Source: an uncultured Frankiales bacterium (GTDB lineage Bacteria; Actinomycetota; Actinomycetes; Mycobacteriales; SCTD01). Taken from it: a stretch of 9,066 nucleotides of DNA. The translations under genes were made by a program, and so were the position numbers. Where the stretch lies: NCBI GenBank assembly GCA_946479905.1, contig CAMLIA010000174.1:1-9066 (forward strand). Direction: 5' to 3'. This document shows, one piece after another, positions 7,101-9,066 of this stretch (within the stretch, counting starts at the first letter, position 1; each line of letters begins with the position of its first letter). Under the pieces are notes generated by a model. The model was not told the origin of the DNA, made no database searches, and was given only the letters and a program-made list of their open reading frames with translations.

Positions 7101-7874
7101 CAGCAGGGCCTGCCCATCCTCTCGGCACCGCTGCTGGCGGACCTCACGGGCGACGGGCGCAACGACATCGTCCTCGGCGGTGACAGCGCGGCCCTCGTCG
7201 GCTACGACGCCGTCAGCGGAGCGGATCTGCCCGGCTTCCCGAAGTGGACCGGTGGGTTCGGGCTCTGGACCCCCGCCGCCGGCGACTTCGCGGGCACCGG
7301 CCGCACGACGGTGGTGGCCCAGACCCGGGAAGGGCTGCTGCACGCCTGGCGCACCAACGGCAGGCTGGGCGGTGAGGACGCCTGGCACTGGCACCAGGAC
7401 GACCGCAACACCGGGCACCTCGGCACCGACACCCGCCCGCCGGCGGCCGTGCAGCACCTCGCCGCGCGACGGCAGGGCAGCTCCGACGTCCTCACCTGGT
7501 CCGCCTCCGGCGACGACTGGAACACCGGCAGGGCCACCCGCTACACCGTGCTCGCGTCCGCGCAGCCGATCACCCAGGCCAGTCGGGCGAAGGCCCGGCA
7601 GGTGGCGACCGTGACCGCCTTGACCACCAGCGTGCCCCACGTCGCCGGCCGCTACTACGCCGTGCAGGCCGTCGATGACGCCGGCAACCTGTCACCGCTG
7701 CCGCAGCGGCTCACCCGTGGCGCTGCTGACCAGGGCAGGGTCCCGCCCGACGGGCTGGCAGCCACAGGTCCCACGGGCCTGGCCGCCGCGGCAGGCGTCC
7801 TCCTGCTGCTCGTCCTGCTGCTGCTGCGGCGCTCGACCCGGTCGCGGGCCTTCCTCGGCCGTGGCGATCTTTGA
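4107..7874 (+). CDS. Wall-anchored subtilisin-like protein with propeller and FnIII domains (1255 aa)
   Basis: This is a secreted multidomain surface protein. A signal peptide (about 1-28, RALLVAGLCTAALLA then PPPASSSA) precedes an S8-type domain (about 70-450). That domain has Glu103 in VAYLEGGVNW where subtilisins have Asp, His218 in NHANSQS, oxyanion Asn308 in LASND and Ser376 in TSESTP. Two EF-hand-like loops begin at Asp142 (DCDHNGVVNVDD) and Asp187 (DADHNGYVDD). A beta-sandwich (about 457-585) leads into about seven FG-GAP/VCBS-like blades (about 586-1100), most ending in PGFPv. An FnIII-like domain (about 1110-1205) follows, then LAATG (1217-1221), a leucine-rich membrane segment and RRSTRSR. 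I chose GTG 4107 for the compact signal peptide; GTG 3987 would add 40 residues and overlap the kinase. Neither has a strong ribosome binding site. Whether it is an active protease is unclear. Confidence 0.85.
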   Translation: MRTPSRALLVAGLCTAALLAPPPASSSAAPCSSAISGPNDPDYAPSERSGSGSYNVEQWYLYDCLPQSAPLATDDEGAAGMSVNKAWAQYGYGNDHVIVAYLEGGVNWRRSDTAPDLRTRAYLNTRELPLPIRNGQHCAGYDCDHNGVVNVDDYASDPRIRKPLLHVATAGGITSEDLIRSFSDGTDADHNGYVDDISGWNSFRETNDPQTDQSIYNHANSQSVLAVGTANDGFGRAGICPRCRLLSVKIGDEAIDRADRTAAGILYAVDAGAKVVIGVSVSLGTGPALQSAVEYAYARGVTVVLASNDFESTDHTEGMRLPHVWPGNGVVADLTNRQDKSLPVDGLTRTFRSRSSLTSYGAHALFSAASKDGSTSESTPSNGGVAAMVYSAGFDAGTPLDADEVKQVVRATASPIDVTPASSVGSPFPALPGWDVQYGYGRPNVFKAVQAVHQHRVPPTAVIQSPDWYAAYDPTRSGSFAVRADVAARRASSYRWRLEFAPGVQPSDGAFRTVASGTGTGPRTVQGTVDLSKVPSSFWSGEYALTADRLSAERYTATVRLRVTDDRGLMGEDRRAVQVRHDPDELPGFPRYVGPGDTSPTLGDVEGRGRLDAIVASEGTVHVLRPDGREAPGFPVRTGPAPAWDPAFTGNHLRSRGFRASTPSRDPISNTLALGDLDHTGELDIVATTVNGRVWAWDGAGRVKPGFPVQTDRRFSRQQVPAPDTPYVRNRSAGAFSSPVLVDLDHDGRLEIVQAAFDGRVYAWRADGRMQPGFPVETQNPDTAQPPGFTYARDFKVATTPAVADVDRDGTPDLVVALADTSFPTSSNATGVRGYLTAFHGQGNRHPGGALVSGYPVAIPAAAQGYGTAQDFITEGVQTPVTMDLPTGPVAVANAGLFTQMRVDLAHALVTPMTPAAFAPDGPLQAATPLVHFTSSASAGHLVPGVTTPQVAQGGSATSDVATGIVATPGLGIKVRSGLSAYDVATGAPLPGFATARPQQGLPILSAPLLADLTGDGRNDIVLGGDSAALVGYDAVSGADLPGFPKWTGGFGLWTPAAGDFAGTGRTTVVAQTREGLLHAWRTNGRLGGEDAWHWHQDDRNTGHLGTDTRPPAAVQHLAARRQGSSDVLTWSASGDDWNTGRATRYTVLASAQPITQASRAKARQVATVTALTTSVPHVAGRYYAVQAVDDAGNLSPLPQRLTRGAADQGRVPPDGLAATGPTGLAAAAGVLLLLVLLLLRRSTRSRAFLGRGDL
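7755..7871 (+). other. C-terminal LAxTG cell-wall sorting signal
   Basis: The last 39 residues of the surface protein read LAATG, a short linker, a hydrophobic run rich in Ala, Val and Leu (AAAAGVLLLLVLLLL), then the basic tail RRSTRSR. This is the complete three-part sorting signal. LAxTG, in place of LPxTG, is the motif recognised by class E sortases of high-GC Gram-positive bacteria. Cleavage would fall between Thr1220 and Gly1221 and link the protein to peptidoglycan. No sortase gene is in the window. Confidence 0.85.
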
Positions 7875-7991
7875 GTGTCTCCGGCCGTTCCGGAGCGTGC
7901 CGAGGGCGCAAAGATCATCCGGCAGCGATCGTGGGCGCGTGATCTTTGCGTCCCGTGGCAGCGTCCTGCGGGCAGCAGGCGGGCAAAGATC
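7866..7991. repeat. Alternating GATCTTTG/CAAAGATC octamer array, 75-bp period
   Basis: Four exact copies of one octamer alternate in orientation: GATCTTTG at 7866-7873, CAAAGATC at 7909-7916, GATCTTTG at 7941-7948 and CAAAGATC at 7984-7991. Both convergent pairs enclose exactly 35 nt and both same-strand copies are exactly 75 bp apart, yet the two 35-nt interiors agree at only about 14 positions. The middle pair extends to a perfect 11-bp inverted repeat (CGCAAAGATCA at 7907-7917, TGATCTTTGCG at 7940-7950). The first copy overlaps the last codons and stop of the surface-protein gene. The octamer was not seen elsewhere in the window. Confidence 0.85.
7879..7895 (+). terminator. Short GC hairpin after the surface-protein stop, possible terminator
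   Basis: CTCCGG-CCGTT-CCGGAG is a perfect 6-bp stem with a 5-nt loop, beginning four bases after the stop codon that ends at 7874. There is no T tract after it, so it would be a non-canonical terminator of the kind often proposed in actinobacteria, or an RNA 3'-end stabiliser. A second small hairpin (CCTGC-GGGCA-GCAGG, 7965-7979) lies in the next repeat unit. Confidence 0.35.
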
Positions 7992-8016
7992 GGCTGGCGT
8001 CGTCGGGATGCCAGCC
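7992..8016. repeat. 7-bp perfect inverted repeat upstream of the ROK kinase
   Basis: GGCTGGC (7992-7998) and GCCAGCC (8010-8016) flank an 11-nt loop and directly abut the last octamer of the array. It lies 25 bases before the proposed kinase GTG. It could be an operator for the kinase gene or part of the termination region of the preceding operon. Confidence 0.4.
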
Positions 8017-8029
8017 CGCCTTGGTGGAC

Positions 8030-8035
8030 TACGGT
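8030..8035 (+). promoter_or_regulatory. Possible -10 element for a leaderless ROK transcript
   Basis: TACGGT fits the actinobacterial TAnnnT pattern and lies six bases before the GTG at 8042, the spacing expected when transcription begins at the start codon. This would explain the lack of a ribosome binding site. No recognisable -35 is present, so support is weak. Confidence 0.3.
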
Positions 8036-8041
8036 CGGCGG

Positions 8042-9066
8042 GTGGCTGGTGGACGTGCGCTCAGTCGCCGCGAGGCCGTCGCCGACCCGGCGAAGCACCG
8101 GCGGGCGCTCGCCTCTGACCTGCTCGCCGTCGGCGTCGACATCGGCGGGACGAAGATCGCGGCGGGGGCCGTCACGGCCGACGGCGTCGTCATCGACCGC
8201 ACCCGCAGGCAGACCCCCGGGCTGAGCGTCGCGCCGGAGGTCGTGGAGGCGACGATCCTCGACGCGGTCAGGGAGCTCACCAGCCGGCAGCGGGTCTACG
8301 CCGTGGGCATCGCCGCGGCCGGCTTCGTCGACGCGGACCGGCGCACGGTGCTCTTCGCGCCGCACCTGTCCTGGCGCAACGAGCCGCTGCGCGATGCCCT
8401 GTACCGCAAGCTGCGGCTGCCCGTCGTCGTCGAGAACGACGCGAACGCCTCGGCCTGGGGGGAGTGGCGCTTCGGGGCGGGCCGAGGCGAGTCGCACCTG
8501 CTCGTGGTCAACCTCGGCACCGGGATCGGCGGCGCGACGATCACGAACGGAACGTTGCAGCGAGGGCGGTACGGCATCGCCGGCGAGTTCGGGCACATGC
8601 AGGTCGTGGCCGGCGGGCACCGGTGCGAGTGCGGCAACCGCGGCTGCTGGGAGCAGTACGCCAGCGGCAACGCCCTGGTCCGCGAGGCCCGCGCGATGGC
8701 GGTGTCGGGCTCGCCGATGGCTCATGCCCTGCTGGCGCAGGTGGCCGGCGACGCGGACGCGATCAACGGCCCGCTGGTGACGCGCCTCGCCTCCGAGGGC
8801 GACGTGGCGTGCACCGAGCTCTTCGCCGAGGTCGGCCAGTGGCTCGGCGTGGGAGTCGCCAACCTGGTCGCGGCGTACGACCCTGGGCGGGTCGTCATCG
8901 GCGGGGGCGTCTCGGAGGCGGGGGACCTGCTGCTCGAGCCGGCGCGGCTCGCCTTCCGCCGCACCCTGACTGGTCGCGGGTACCGCCCGGAGGCGGACAT
9001 CGTCGGTGCGCAGCTGGGCAACGAGGCCGGCCTCGTCGGTGCCGCCGACCTGGCCCGGCCGTTCGC
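8042..9066 (+). CDS. glk: ROK-family sugar kinase, probable glucokinase (3' end outside window)
   Basis: This is a probable ATP-dependent glucokinase making glucose 6-phosphate in the cytoplasm; 341 codons are present with no stop before the edge. The nucleotide-binding motif VGVDIGGTKIAAG begins at about residue 30. Other ROK marks are GIAAAGFVD, the catalytic aspartate Asp133 in VVENDANASAWGEWRFGAG, LGTGIGGA, and the zinc site GEFGHM (His185) with CECGNRGCWE (Cys195, Cys197, Cys202). The C-terminal LVAAYDPGRVVIGGGVSEAG and NEAGLVGAADLAR resemble Streptomyces glkA as I remember it. There is no N-terminal helix-turn-helix, so it is a kinase and not a ROK repressor such as NagC or XylR. The GTG at 8042 gives an unusual extension of about 29 residues; no other ATG or GTG lies between it and the first strand. 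GTG 8024 is an alternative. Specificity for glucose is inferred. Confidence 0.88.
   Translation, partial: MAGGRALSRREAVADPAKHRRALASDLLAVGVDIGGTKIAAGAVTADGVVIDRTRRQTPGLSVAPEVVEATILDAVRELTSRQRVYAVGIAAAGFVDADRRTVLFAPHLSWRNEPLRDALYRKLRLPVVVENDANASAWGEWRFGAGRGESHLLVVNLGTGIGGATITNGTLQRGRYGIAGEFGHMQVVAGGHRCECGNRGCWEQYASGNALVREARAMAVSGSPMAHALLAQVAGDADAINGPLVTRLASEGDVACTELFAEVGQWLGVGVANLVAAYDPGRVVIGGGVSEAGDLLLEPARLAFRRTLTGRGYRPEADIVGAQLGNEAGLVGAADLARPF

Noticed and set aside
6318..7640. Minus-strand open frame of 440 codons inside the surface-protein gene
   Set aside because: The translation is a Gly/Arg/Val/His-biased shadow with no motifs, lying fully inside a gene with clear propeller repeats.
8042..9066. 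ROK-family transcriptional repressor (NagC/XylR type)
   Set aside because: The N-terminal extension is only about 29 residues and has no helix-turn-helix, while kinase catalytic and zinc residues are intact.

Overview
The window is about 9.07 kb of very GC-rich DNA with GTG starts, translationally coupled genes, a likely LAxTG sortase signal and a ROK glucokinase of the kind seen in Streptomyces. All of this points to a high-GC Gram-positive actinobacterium; I cannot place it to genus. I saw no rRNA or tRNA gene, no CRISPR array and no insertion sequence.

Layout. (1) Positions 21-693 form a small sulfur or metal module. It has a single-domain rhodanese (21-470), a perfect 7-4-7 inverted repeat of the CsoR/CstR operator type (479-496), and a 52-residue cysteine-rich mini-protein (535-693) with an excellent ribosome binding site. 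The mini-protein is short enough to be missed by gene callers. (2) On the minus strand, 680-1579 encodes a serine D,D-carboxypeptidase of the S11 family, probably a lipoprotein. (3) The divergent spacer 1580-1680 holds a direct repeat typical of OmpR-family response regulators, inside a larger imperfect inverted repeat. (4) From 1681 a tight plus-strand operon runs: VanZ-like membrane protein, OmpR-type response regulator, HAMP sensor kinase, then a 1255-residue surface protein. That protein has a divergent subtilisin-like domain (Glu replacing the catalytic Asp), a beta-sandwich, a likely seven-bladed FG-GAP-type propeller, an FnIII-like domain and a C-terminal LAATG wall-sorting signal. (5) The spacer 7866-8016 carries an array of four copies of one octamer in alternating orientation with exact 75-bp spacing. 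(6) A ROK-family sugar kinase, probably glucokinase, starts at 8042 and runs off the right edge.

How they may work together. Region 2-4 reads as a cell-envelope unit: a peptidoglycan-trimming carboxypeptidase facing a VanZ/two-component/wall-anchored-protease-like operon, with a likely regulator box between them. I infer that the two-component system senses an envelope cue and controls its own operon and perhaps the carboxypeptidase. The rhodanese/mini-protein region looks like a separate persulfide or copper response module. The most novel elements are the cysteine-rich mini-protein with its operator, the wall-anchored subtilisin-like protein with altered triad, and the octamer array.
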